NCBI RefSeq assembly: GCF_009392895.1 | Contig: NZ_CP045488.1 | Coordinates: forward strand, 1,674,001-1,738,000 | Reading direction: 5' to 3' | From: Natronorubrum aibiense | GTDB taxonomy: Archaea; Halobacteriota; Halobacteria; Halobacteriales; Natrialbaceae | Length of the DNA: 64,000 nt | Part shown: positions 8,489 through 16,310 of the stretch, in pieces | Position numbering within the stretch: the first letter of the stretch is position 1 | Layout: every line of letters starts with the position of its first letter | The notes under the pieces: generated by a model | Told to the model about the DNA's origin: nothing | Seen by the model: the letters and a program-made list of their open reading frames with translations, nothing else | The model's database searches: none | Made by a program: the position numbers and the translations under genes

Positions 8489-9484
8489 ATGGAGACACGC
8501 AAGGTCCAGGTGACAGGTGGATCGACGTATACAGTGTCGCTTCCGAAGACGTGGGCACTCGACAACGACGTCAGCAGTGGCACGACCGTCGAAATATACT
8601 CCGAAGACGACATGTTGTTCGTCACACCACAGCAAGACACGACCCACCAGAAAGGTCACCTCGATGTCTCCACACTCGAGGGCGAGCAGTTGACGCGTGC
8701 CGTTTTGACGATGTACGTCAGCGGATTCGACATCATCGAGCTCGAGTCCAGTGAGATCTCGACGGCACAGCGACGGTCGATTCGCAGTGCGATTCAAGGG
8801 CTGATCGGCGTCGAAGTCGTCGAGGAAGGAACCGATAGCGTCGTCATCCAGGACTTGCTCGACTCTTCGGAGCTGTCGATCGTCAACGCCGTGACCCGAA
8901 TGCGGCTGATTGCGACCTCGATGCTCGAGGACGCCGTCCGTGCGCTCGTTGAGAACGACAACGAGATCGCCGCCGACGTGATCGACCGCGACGACGACGT
9001 CGACCGGCTCTGGCTGGTCGTCTCGCGGATCTTCCGTGCGACACTGCGATCCCCCCGTGCCGCGGAAGCCCTCGGTGTCTCCCGCGAGGACTGTTTCGAC
9101 TACCACTCGAGCGCCCGCCAACTCGAGCGCGTCGCCGACCACGCCGTCAAGATCAGCCAACTCGCGCGCAAACTCGGCGACGTCCCCGAAGGCGTCGCCG
9201 ACGCACTGCTCGAACTCAACGCCGACGCGTCTGCAATCCTCGAAAAATCGCTCGATGCGCTGTTCGCCGACGACAGTGACGAGGCGGCACAGCTTGGGCA
9301 CGACGCCCTCGAGTCCGTCCTCGATATCGACGAACACACCCGGACCATCGACGACATGCTCCGCGAACTCGACTCCGTACAGGCCCAATCGCTCGGTCTG
9401 ATCCTCGATTCGCTCTCCCGAAGCGCCGACTACGGCGGCAACATCGCCGAGACGGCACTGCAGAAGGCCGCACCACGACCTTGA
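8489..9484 (+). CDS. AbrB-PhoU fusion, phosphate uptake regulator
   Basis: This 331-aa protein begins with a SpoVT/AbrB-like DNA-binding domain (METRKVQVTGGSTYTVSLP, residues 1-50). A long helical region with PhoU-like repeats follows (SARQLERVADHAVKIS near residue 210). Such fusions are a known haloarchaeal class thought to act as transcriptional regulators of phosphate uptake, with the AbrB part binding DNA. It is divergent from pstB-phoU, and the shared intergenic region holds motif copy 3. The regulator-operator pairing is inferred. Family assignment is strong from the domain order. Confidence 0.88.
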   Translation: METRKVQVTGGSTYTVSLPKTWALDNDVSSGTTVEIYSEDDMLFVTPQQDTTHQKGHLDVSTLEGEQLTRAVLTMYVSGFDIIELESSEISTAQRRSIRSAIQGLIGVEVVEEGTDSVVIQDLLDSSELSIVNAVTRMRLIATSMLEDAVRALVENDNEIAADVIDRDDDVDRLWLVVSRIFRATLRSPRAAEALGVSREDCFDYHSSARQLERVADHAVKISQLARKLGDVPEGVADALLELNADASAILEKSLDALFADDSDEAAQLGHDALESVLDIDEHTRTIDDMLRELDSVQAQSLGLILDSLSRSADYGGNIAETALQKAAPRP

Positions 9485-9490
9485 CCCCCT

Positions 9491-9774
9491 CCCACAACTT
9501 CAGTCCTGTCTCTTACCCACAAATGGAGCCGCTGTAGTGAGAAAACGGATCGGTGAATACAACCACAACTCCCGGTATTCACGGGCCTGATCAGCCTTAA
9601 GGATCGACTTCGACGATATCGAATATCCGCATTCGTCCACCCTCTCCGCTGAGATTGCCACCCGAATCGATCCTCACCTCGAGTTTCCGGTCGCAAATCG
9701 AAGTTGTGAGCGTCTAAAACGCTTGTTTGGAACACCGCGAACATGTGGGTAAGAGACAGGACTAAAGTCGTGGG
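9491..9774. mobile_element. MITE-like element, 284 bp with 31-bp terminal inverted repeats
   Basis: The left arm 9491-9521 and right arm 9744-9774 are reverse complements at 29 of 31 positions; the shared core is AGTCCTGTCTCTTACCCACA. The 222-bp interior has no convincing coding frame. No clear target duplication flanks it. The outer bases of the right arm (GTCGTGGGC with CTCTCTCCT beyond) resemble the reverse complement of the IS200/605-type right end at 51741-51776, so two outward-facing transposon ends are an alternative reading. Confidence 0.6.
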
Positions 9775-9861
9775 CTCTCTCCTGCTTTCTCTGTAGTCCC
9801 GCCCACCGTCGAGTGGTGCTCCGACAAGAGATTTTTGACCGTTCGCCCCCTTTCGACGCCC

Positions 9862-10845
9862 GTGAGTGAGTTCGCGTTCGAACTCGAGTTATGTGCCCAC
9901 CTCGAGGCTCACCGTGAGGGGCTCGTCGCCCGCCAACTCGGAGCGAGCGTCGCCGAGCCCGGCGGGCGGATTCTCGACACCGTCTGTCTCGAGCCCGGGC
10001 CCAACTTCGCAGATCGCCTCGAACTAACGAGTGCGTCGATTCCCGACGCCGCGATCGAATCCAACGTCGGCACTGGCCGGGCACGCTACTGGAAAGACGC
10101 TTTCGACTGTCACCCGGATCACGCCCGTCGAGCCACCGACCGGGCCTGCGAGATCGGCTTTTTCGAACGCGACCGACGAAAGGGCCGCGAGTACGTCCGG
10201 CAGGTCGCGCGCTATCCGGACTGGTACGATCGCCTCGTCGGCATCGAGAACAAACCCGACCTCGGGCGACCCGGCGACCTCGAGGCCCAGCTACGAACTG
10301 ACGTCAGCCTCGCGCTGGTCGACGAGATCGTCCTCGCGACCGAGAGCTACGTCACGCGGGCGCACCTCCACCGCATTCCCGACGAAGTCGGCGTCTGGCG
10401 CGTGCATCGCGACGCCACGGCGGACGACGACCTCGAGATCGATATCGTTCGTGAGCCGACGCCGCTGCCCGTCGACGAGTCGGGTATCGAACCCCTCGAG
10501 TACCAGCCGGGACGGACCGATATCGCCGTCGTCTCCCCCGAGGCGAAAGCCCAGCGACGGCGACGGATCGCCGAACGTGCCTACGGCAAGGGGTGGCGAA
10601 CCTACGGGTTCCCCGACTGTGGGGCTTGTCGGGCCGCCGACTCGATCGGCTCGACACTACCCTACTGCGAGCGATACGACCGCGTCGTCGACGCCAGCAC
10701 GGAATGTGGGCCGTCGTGTCCGGGCTACGAGCCCGGGGAAGTCCTGAAAGTCGATCTCGAGGACGAACGTGACCGACGAACACCGTGGGTGGCCGATCCG
10801 GCAGGCAAACGCCGCCAGCAGTCGGGATTGGATCAGTTCGGCTGA
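9862..10845 (+). CDS. DUF5787-like haloarchaeal protein of unknown function
   Basis: This soluble acidic 327-aa protein starts at GTG 9862 (VSEFAFELELCAHLEAHREG); a TTG nine codons earlier is less likely. Near the C-terminus (residues 250-295) is a cysteine cluster, GFPDCGACRAADS then PYCERY then ECGPSC. It could bind a metal or an Fe-S cluster. The first 200 residues, with ARYWKDAFDC, GREYVRQVARYPDWYD and IVLATESYVTRAH, suggest a nuclease-like or ATP-independent enzyme fold, but I cannot name it. I recall this family as DUF5787 with moderate certainty. It sits between two small mobile elements, so it borders the accessory patch. Confidence 0.7.
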   Translation: MSEFAFELELCAHLEAHREGLVARQLGASVAEPGGRILDTVCLEPGPNFADRLELTSASIPDAAIESNVGTGRARYWKDAFDCHPDHARRATDRACEIGFFERDRRKGREYVRQVARYPDWYDRLVGIENKPDLGRPGDLEAQLRTDVSLALVDEIVLATESYVTRAHLHRIPDEVGVWRVHRDATADDDLEIDIVREPTPLPVDESGIEPLEYQPGRTDIAVVSPEAKAQRRRRIAERAYGKGWRTYGFPDCGACRAADSIGSTLPYCERYDRVVDASTECGPSCPGYEPGEVLKVDLEDERDRRTPWVADPAGKRRQQSGLDQFG

Positions 10846-10884
10846 GTTCCAGTGGAAAGTGGTCTTATGTCCTTAAGTAAACAA

Positions 10885-10913
10885 CCTCGGGCGCGGTGGC
10901 CCGAGGCTTTTTT
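10885..10913. terminator. Hairpin plus T-run; also an inverted copy of the TnpB right-end hairpin
   Basis: CCTCGGG - GCGGTGG-type loop - CCCGAGG is followed by CTTTTTT, 40 bp after the DUF5787-like gene, so it could terminate that transcript. Its reverse complement closely matches the right end of the downstream TnpB element (12771-12802), including the flanking AAAAGCC and GTTTAC, so it is probably a stray transposon end co-opted or coincident as terminator. Confidence 0.55.
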
Positions 10914-10922
10914 AGAACTATG

Positions 10923-10930
10923 CTTGAAAC
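10923..10930. repeat. 8-bp target site duplication (left copy)
   Basis: CTTGAAAC directly precedes the left terminus of the 179-bp element and is repeated exactly at 11110-11117. Confidence 0.7.
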
Positions 10931-11109
10931 GGCTCTGGTGAATCACTAGACTGCGGCGACTTACCATGAAGAATCGCGTCACTCGAGGCGTCACGCTGGA
11001 ACGATCGTGACTGCATCCTCGAGAATCCGGCGGTAACGAACCAAGTGACCGATCTCAGGAAGGCAGTGAGACACTACATCCCGACGCTGTATGGCGATTC
11101 ACCAAAGCC
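10931..11109. mobile_element. Non-autonomous element (MITE), 179 bp
   Basis: It begins GGCTCTGGTGAATC and ends GATTCACCAAAGCC, a 14-bp terminal inverted repeat with one mismatch. It is bracketed by a perfect 8-bp direct repeat CTTGAAAC. The interior has no transposase frame. Duplications of 8 bp are known for ISH1-like IS5-family elements, so mobilisation in trans by such a transposase is plausible. The intact duplication suggests a fairly recent insertion. Confidence 0.7.
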
Positions 11110-11117
11110 CTTGAAAC
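11110..11117. repeat. 8-bp target site duplication (right copy)
   Basis: CTTGAAAC immediately follows the right terminus of the 179-bp element and is identical to the left copy. Confidence 0.7.
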
Positions 11118-11291
11118 TGAATAGGGCAGTTCGAGCGTGTCATACAATGGTTCTCAACAGCCATTATCCGCTGTCTCTCTCTTGAACAAAACCTACGACT
11201 GGCGAGATTTACAGAATACACATGAATGCGAGCTGTATAATCGCTAGGTAGAGGTGGTGAGACGTATTCTATAATAAAAGCAGGCAGAGTA

Positions 11292-11313
11292 CCCCGGGCC
11301 ACCGTGCCCGGGG
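11292..11313. repeat. Left-end hairpin of the first TnpB element
   Basis: CCCCGGGCC-ACCG-TGCCCGGGG type palindrome lies 85 bp before tnpB. It shares the GGGCCACCG loop with the right-end hairpin at 12775-12796, as expected for subterminal hairpins of an IS200/IS605-superfamily transposon. Confidence 0.6.
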
Positions 11314-11398
11314 GTGAATGCCGTCGACTTAATGAGCAACCCACGTCGCGCTGGTGCGTGGTTTTAACTTGAATTGGTCTGATGAGTTAGATGTAACG

Positions 11399-12754
11399 AT
11401 GGATGAGCTTGTTGAGACGCTACGTTTCCGCCTCCACATAGAGAGTGGGGAGCGCTGGCGTCTCAAACAGGCTCGGTTCGACGCTCGGCCCATCGCTAAT
11501 CACACCTGGGCAATGCGTGAACTCGGATACAGTAAGACCGAGATTGCAAAGCAAGTCATGCCGACCGAGAATGACTTCGTGAAAAATAACGCACAAGCCG
11601 TTGTGTGGAAAGCTTGTGACGCTTACGACGCGTACGAAAGTGCGTTGAAGAAGTGGCGTAACAGCGACAACCGCGACGAGTTACCGAAGCCACAGCCGCC
11701 GTCGACTGATTCATGGGGAGCGTTCCCGCTCGTTATGAACCACGGCGAAGGATACGAACTGCAAGTTCGTGACGACAACCGTGTTGGCTATCGCATCAGT
11801 GCCCAGCCATACAAGGAGAAGGTACGTGGGTTTCTTCGCGGGGCAAAACAGGATCTTGATCGCGTCAAGCATGCGCTAGATTCCGCGAGTGATTTAGAGG
11901 TGGGTCGGGCTGAGGTTGTGTATCGAGAGGGCGTGTACTACCTACACGTCCCGATACGACACCCCATCACAATTGACGCTGCGGAAGACGCAGAGTCAGT
12001 CATCGCCATCGACATCAACGAACGCAACATCACCACCACCGTTCTCGACCGAGAGTCGCGTGAAACGCTCGCGCAACTCGCCATCGATTACGGCCAAGTA
12101 AAGCAAAAGCGCCAGCGATACTACGACATCAAACGTCGCTGCCAGGAACACGGCAAACACAGCGAGGTTCACCGAATCGGGAACCATGTGGTGAACTTTA
12201 CTGAGTGGACGCTACACCGACTCAGCAAAGTCATCGAACACTACGTACAATGGTTCCCGAACCCGGTTGTGGTGTTTGAGTCGCTCGATGGCATTCGCAA
12301 CGACATCGACTACGGTAGCTATATGAACCGCCGATTGCACAAGCTGCCGTTCCAGGAGTTTGAACGGCAAGTCACGTACAAAGTCCACCGTCACGGCGCT
12401 CCGGTCGAGCATGTCGATTCCGAGTATAACTCACAGCGTTGCTCGATGTGTGGCGAGAAAGGCTCTCGGAACGGTGGACGGTTCACGTGCAAAAACGATA
12501 CGTGTGCTCTCAAGCAAGATCACTCGGATCGAAACGCGTCGGTGAATGCTGCGGTACGATGGATTGCGAAAACAGAGACTGGCGATGACAGTCACAGCAG
12601 CGCGGATAACTACCGACCTCGCAAAACCCCGCCTCAAGTGCGGGTGCGCCGGGTCGGGTCGGGACGCCACACCACCACCTCTTGTGGTGGCGTGGACGTA
12701 AACCGTCCAACCTCATCCCACGAGATCGCCTCACAGGGAGTGCTTCACAGCTAA
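11399..12754 (+). CDS. tnpB: TnpB-family RNA-guided nuclease, IS1341-type transposon (copy 1)
   Basis: This 451-aa protein has a helical N-terminal half and a split RuvC nuclease. The catalytic residues look complete: Asp in VIAIDINERN (about 204), Glu in VVVFESLDG (about 294) and Asp in DHSDRNASVNAA (about 377). A zinc ribbon (CSMC then CKNDTC) lies between the last two. TnpB proteins cut DNA guided by an RNA made from the transposon's right end. ATG 11399 is chosen; GTG 11354 in the same frame would add 15 residues. No tnpA is adjacent, so it is a tnpB-only element. The sequence is diverged from the second TnpB at 42031. Confidence 0.85.
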   Translation: MDELVETLRFRLHIESGERWRLKQARFDARPIANHTWAMRELGYSKTEIAKQVMPTENDFVKNNAQAVVWKACDAYDAYESALKKWRNSDNRDELPKPQPPSTDSWGAFPLVMNHGEGYELQVRDDNRVGYRISAQPYKEKVRGFLRGAKQDLDRVKHALDSASDLEVGRAEVVYREGVYYLHVPIRHPITIDAAEDAESVIAIDINERNITTTVLDRESRETLAQLAIDYGQVKQKRQRYYDIKRRCQEHGKHSEVHRIGNHVVNFTEWTLHRLSKVIEHYVQWFPNPVVVFESLDGIRNDIDYGSYMNRRLHKLPFQEFERQVTYKVHRHGAPVEHVDSEYNSQRCSMCGEKGSRNGGRFTCKNDTCALKQDHSDRNASVNAAVRWIAKTETGDDSHSSADNYRPRKTPPQVRVRRVGSGRHTTTSCGGVDVNRPTSSHEIASQGVLHS

Positions 12755-12800
12755 ACTTGAGGGAACTACAAAAGCCGCGGGCCACCGCGCCCGCGGTCGT
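12600..12800 (+). ncRNA. Candidate omega/reRNA region at the 3' end of tnpB copy 1
   Basis: The last part of tnpB and the 45 bp after it are rich in stem-loops: CGCCACACCACCAC paired with GTGGTGGCGTGG (about 12662-12696), a CCCGCC/GCGGGT pair near 12633, and the terminal palindrome at 12775-12796. In studied TnpB systems the guide RNA covers exactly this position. The extent given is approximate and expression is inferred. Confidence 0.4.
12775..12796. repeat. Right-end hairpin of the first TnpB element
   Basis: The perfect palindrome CCGCGGGC-CACC-GCGCCCGCGG lies 20 bp after the tnpB stop, followed by TCGTTTACG. An inverted near-copy exists at 10885-10913. Confidence 0.6.
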
Positions 12801-12966
12801 TTACGACATGCTGCAGTTCGGTAACTACAGCTGCTTATTGACCGCTGGGATTCCTACCAATCAGCGTATCTGTTCGAAGAGTTATAATGAATACAAAGCG
12901 CATAGTCAGCATTCCAGAGTACCGATCAGAGGTGATTTCCAGTGGTCAGTATAGGGGGACTCACTT

Positions 12967-13281
12967 ATGAGTGCAGGCAACGTATCGTATATTATGCCTG
13001 AAGAAGTCCTGTTCAAATCGGAAAGCAATCAGAGTCGAGAAGAGATCGCATCGTACCTTCGGAAAGTCGCGGATAATCTCGACAGCGGAAACGCTATCAG
13101 CCTGAAAGCAGGCTCCGAGTCTGTAACGCTGAATCCCCCTGCCCGACCAACCTTCGAGGTCAAAGCTGAACGCGAAGGCCCGGCTGGCAATATGACTGAA
13201 CGAAGTATCGAGTTCGAACTCGAATGGGACGAGAACGACGGTGAGGAGGGTAGCGGAAGTGGTCAGTTAGAAATCGAGTAG
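12967..13281 (+). CDS. amphi-Trp domain-containing protein
   Basis: This short acidic 104-aa protein has the core MPEEVLFKSESNQSREEIA, then GSESVTLNPP and FEVKAERE, then FELEWDE. These are the landmarks of the haloarchaeal amphi-Trp family, whose function is unknown. ATG 12994 (MPEEVLF) would match the usual family start; ATG 12967 adds nine residues. A Gly/Ser/Glu-rich tail ends the protein. It lies just right of the first TnpB element in AT-richer DNA, so it may belong to the accessory patch. Confidence 0.75.
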   Translation: MSAGNVSYIMPEEVLFKSESNQSREEIASYLRKVADNLDSGNAISLKAGSESVTLNPPARPTFEVKAEREGPAGNMTERSIEFELEWDENDGEEGSGSGQLEIE

Positions 13282-13449
13282 TCACTCCGCAGATCTCTTG
13301 ACCGGCTTATTCATCGTAGGGTTCCCGAAACAAACAGAACCAGTTTGCTGGATCCATCCTCTATATTCAGCAGGTGGCTTTTGACATAGTTCGGACAGAT
13401 CGATAGCCGCTTCGGTAACTGCTTGCCCTGTACTTACCGCGAGTTTCAC
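13282..13449 (-). CDS. Possible 55-aa ORF or gene remnant in AT-rich DNA
   Basis: A GTG-initiated frame (VKLAVSTGQAVTEAAIDLSE at the start, ending NKPVKRSAE) converges exactly on the amphi-Trp gene, with its TGA adjacent to the other gene's TAG. Codons such as AGT, ACA and TAT are unlike the GC3-rich genes nearby. I recognise no family. The frame is open about 12 codons further upstream without a start, so it may be the tail of a decayed gene. Confidence 0.25.
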   Translation of the reverse strand: MKLAVSTGQAVTEAAIDLSELCQKPPAEYRGWIQQTGSVCFGNPTMNKPVKRSAE

Positions 13450-13493
13450 GCCTCTTTCGAAATTACGAAACGGTGGTATCGACTACTGCTACG

Positions 13494-14708
13494 CTACGCC
13501 GTTCCAACGAACTCCGCCACGGACGAGACGAGGATACGAGCGACGTCGACGACCTCGTCGGTGTAGACGAACTCACCAGTTCCGTGGATGTTCTCGCCGT
13601 CGGGGCCGATAATCACTGTCGGGAGGTCGGCCCGGTGGCCGAGGTAGTTGAAGTCGCCGATACTCGAGAAGTAGCCGATCGCGGGGCTCGTGCCGGTGAC
13701 CGACTCGGTACCGGCCTCGAGCGAGCGAACGAGCGGGTGGTCCTCGTCGGTGAGATACGGGCCGCAGTAGACGTCCGACGCGGGTGCGTCGCGGAAGCCG
13801 ATCTCGACCTCGGAGTCGAGTTCGAGGTCGTCGACGACGGTTCTTGCATCCTCGAGGACGTCCTCTGGTCCTTCACCGAGGACGACGTGCCGGTCGACGA
13901 GCAGCCGGCACTCGTCGGGGACCGAGAGCGTCTCACTGCCGCCCTCGATCAACAGCGGACAGACCGAGCCCGCGCCGAGTTTCGGGTGGGAGCCGACGTC
14001 CATCTCCGATAGCGCGGTGGCCACCTTCCCGGCGTCGACGACGGCGTTCGTCCCCGTCTCTGGCTTCGAGCCGTGTGCAGCGCGGCCGTGGACGGTGATC
14101 TCGTAGAGAAATCGGCCGCGAGCACCGAGCAGGAGTGCAGGGTTCTCGAGGTTCGACTGAGCGAGGATGGGGCCGGGTTCGGTGACGATCGCGGCGTCGC
14201 AGTCGTCGGTGAGCCCGTCCCGAAGGAGTTGGTTCGTCCCGAGGCCGTAGGGGCCTTCCTCGTCGACGACCGCAGTGAAGAGCACGTCGCCGCGCAGATC
14301 GACGTCGGCCTCGGCGAGCGCCCGGAACGCGACCATCGCAGCCGCGAGCCCGCCTTTCATATCACAAGCCCCTTGGCCGTAGCACTTCCCGTTCTCGAGT
14401 CGTCCCGAGAGCGGGTCTTCGTCCCAGCCGTCAACCAACTGGACCGTGTCGACGTGGGCGTTCAGCAAGAGCGTCGGGGCGTCGGGATCGCTGCCCTCGA
14501 GGCGGGCGATGACGTTGTTGCCCTCGTAGCCGGTGAGCTCCGGCTCCGAGACCGGGTGGTACTCGGGATCGAGGCCGTTGTCCGCGAGCCACTCGTAGAC
14601 GAAGTCGACGATTTCGTCCTCCTCGAAGTAGGGACTCTCGATTCGGACCAGCTCTTGGAGCAGGTCGATCGTCTCCGTCGGGTCGATCGCGTCGTCGATA
14701 GCTGTCAT
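13494..14708 (-). CDS. M20-family metallopeptidase (ArgE/DapE/ACY1 type)
   Basis: This 404-aa zinc enzyme probably hydrolyses an N-acyl amino acid or small peptide. Visible motifs are the first metal His in LLLNAHVDTV (near residue 82), GACDMKGG with the bridging Asp (near 114), VVDEEGPYGLG with the catalytic Glu pair (near 148), and the final metal His in GPDGENIHGTGEFV (near 378). The dimerisation domain lies in between. It starts 5 bp after the permease stop, so import of an amino acid or peptide and its hydrolysis are likely co-expressed. The exact substrate is not readable from sequence. Confidence 0.88.
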   Translation of the reverse strand: MTAIDDAIDPTETIDLLQELVRIESPYFEEDEIVDFVYEWLADNGLDPEYHPVSEPELTGYEGNNVIARLEGSDPDAPTLLLNAHVDTVQLVDGWDEDPLSGRLENGKCYGQGACDMKGGLAAAMVAFRALAEADVDLRGDVLFTAVVDEEGPYGLGTNQLLRDGLTDDCDAAIVTEPGPILAQSNLENPALLLGARGRFLYEITVHGRAAHGSKPETGTNAVVDAGKVATALSEMDVGSHPKLGAGSVCPLLIEGGSETLSVPDECRLLVDRHVVLGEGPEDVLEDARTVVDDLELDSEVEIGFRDAPASDVYCGPYLTDEDHPLVRSLEAGTESVTGTSPAIGYFSSIGDFNYLGHRADLPTVIIGPDGENIHGTGEFVYTDEVVDVARILVSSVAEFVGTA

Positions 14709-14713
14709 CGTTC

Positions 14714-16159
14714 TCAGTCGTCGGCCGGCTCGTGGCCGTCAGGGGTGGTCGAATCGTCGGTCGACTCGAGGTCGCCGCGGATGTTCGGGTCGTACTCGTC
14801 GGTGGGCACGCCCGGCAGCGTATCGAGGATCGCGTCGACGTCGGTGCCGGACTGCTGGCCGAGATACCAGTAGACGCCGAAGACGGCGAGGCCGATGGCG
14901 AGCCACGGTACGAAGATCGAAAGCGAGCCCTGGTAGGCCTGCGAGAGCAAGACGAGACACCCGCCGAGGCCGATCACGCCCGGCACGAAGAGCAACGCAC
15001 CCGGGTCGAACGCGGCTTTCGACCGCAGCGTCGGCTTCGCGACGAAGACGTACATCGCGGTCAGCGACGCCGCACCGTAGGCGATCAGATAACTAAACGT
15101 CGAGATCGCGATTACCTGATCGAGACCGCTGGTCCAGAAGGTGAGGCCGATCGAGACGGCAAAGAGGGTGAACAGCGACCAGTGGGGCGTCTGCCAGCGC
15201 TCGTTGACTTCGGAAAACCGCGCCGGGAACACCTCGTCCCACCCCCAGCAGTAGGGGAGTTTGATGCCCGCGGCCATCACGGCGTGGACGCTCGAGGCGG
15301 TCGCGAGCAGGCCACCGAACGCGACGACGGCAGTCGCGTTCAACGGCAGAAACGTCTCGGCAGCGGTCGCCAGCGGCCGGTCCGAGTTCGCGAGGACCGT
15401 GTAGTCGCCGACGACGCCGTAGATGACGGCGGCGGTCCACATGTAGAGTGTGACGAGGATCAACGTCCCGCCGATCATCGCCAGCGGTAGGTTCCGCGAG
15501 GGGTTTTTGACCTCCGCACCGATCTCGCCCGCGACGGCGATCCCGATGTAGGCGTAAAACAGCGGCACTGCGGCGGCGAGTGCACCGTCGAATCCACCCG
15601 TGAAGAACGGGGTGTAGTTCGCGGGCTCGATGGTGAACGAGCCCGGTACCACGAGCACCAGGATCGAGACGACCAGTAGGATGAAGATCGCGTTCTGCGA
15701 GACGCTGTACCGGCGGATACCGAGCATGTTCACCAGAAACAGCAGCGCGATCAACCCCGCACCGGCGAGTCGCGGATCGATGCCGGCGTAAAACACTTGC
15801 AGGTAGCTGCCGAATCCGATAGCCAACACGGCGACGGCGGCCATATACCCCAGCCAGAGCGACCACGTCGCGACGAAACCGCCCAACCGGTTCCGAAACG
15901 CTCGAGAGACGTAGGAGTACGTCGAGCCCGCGGCGGGGAAGATCGTCGCGAGCCAGCTGTAGTTGACGGCGATCGACATCGCGATGAGTCCCGAGAGGGC
16001 GATGATGAGGATCACGCTGGGACCGGTGGTCGAACTTGCGGTCCCAAGCGTGACGAACAGTCCGGCACCGAGCGTCCCGGCGACCACGGTCGCGATCGCC
16101 GCGAACGGACCGACGTCCCGCGAGAGACTCCGATCGGATTTCGAGTTACCTGTTGACAT
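14714..16159 (-). CDS. APC-superfamily amino acid permease
   Basis: This 481-aa integral membrane protein has about 12 hydrophobic helices. The first has the APC substrate-binding pattern TVVAGTLGAGLFVTLG. Helix 1a is preceded by SRDVGPFAAIA. The hydrophilic C-terminal tail of about 40 residues is acidic. ATG 16159 (MSTGNSKS) is preferred to the in-frame ATG 16180. It heads an operon with the M20 peptidase, and an HTH-10 regulator gene lies directly upstream in the same orientation. Substrate is probably an amino acid or amine; nothing more specific is supported. Confidence 0.87.
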   Translation of the reverse strand: MSTGNSKSDRSLSRDVGPFAAIATVVAGTLGAGLFVTLGTASSTTGPSVILIIALSGLIAMSIAVNYSWLATIFPAAGSTYSYVSRAFRNRLGGFVATWSLWLGYMAAVAVLAIGFGSYLQVFYAGIDPRLAGAGLIALLFLVNMLGIRRYSVSQNAIFILLVVSILVLVVPGSFTIEPANYTPFFTGGFDGALAAAVPLFYAYIGIAVAGEIGAEVKNPSRNLPLAMIGGTLILVTLYMWTAAVIYGVVGDYTVLANSDRPLATAAETFLPLNATAVVAFGGLLATASSVHAVMAAGIKLPYCWGWDEVFPARFSEVNERWQTPHWSLFTLFAVSIGLTFWTSGLDQVIAISTFSYLIAYGAASLTAMYVFVAKPTLRSKAAFDPGALLFVPGVIGLGGCLVLLSQAYQGSLSIFVPWLAIGLAVFGVYWYLGQQSGTDVDAILDTLPGVPTDEYDPNIRGDLESTDDSTTPDGHEPADD

Positions 16160-16247
16160 ATATCTCCTATCAATGCCCACCTAGGTTATGTCCCCTCCCT
16201 AGATACGCAGGGGGTGGCGGCCAGTCATACGGTCTGCTGTACCGATG

Positions 16248-16286
16248 TCCCGGTGGGCCCGCGACCGTCCTGCGGGCCCACCGGGA
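16248..16286. repeat. Perfect 15-bp inverted repeat between regulator and permease
   Basis: TCCCGGTGGGCCCGC (16248-16262) pairs perfectly with GCGGGCCCACCGGGA (16272-16286) around a 9-nt loop. It lies 25 bp after the HTH-10 gene stop and about 90 bp before the permease start, so it could end the regulator transcript or shape the permease leader. No T-run follows on the minus strand. Confidence 0.5.
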
Positions 16287-16310
16287 ACGACGGACAGGAG
16301 TCCGTATCAA

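Noticed and set aside
8399-9388. 329-aa minus-strand frame opposite the AbrB-PhoU gene
   Set aside because: A mirror of a well-defined gene in high-GC DNA; no domain is seen.
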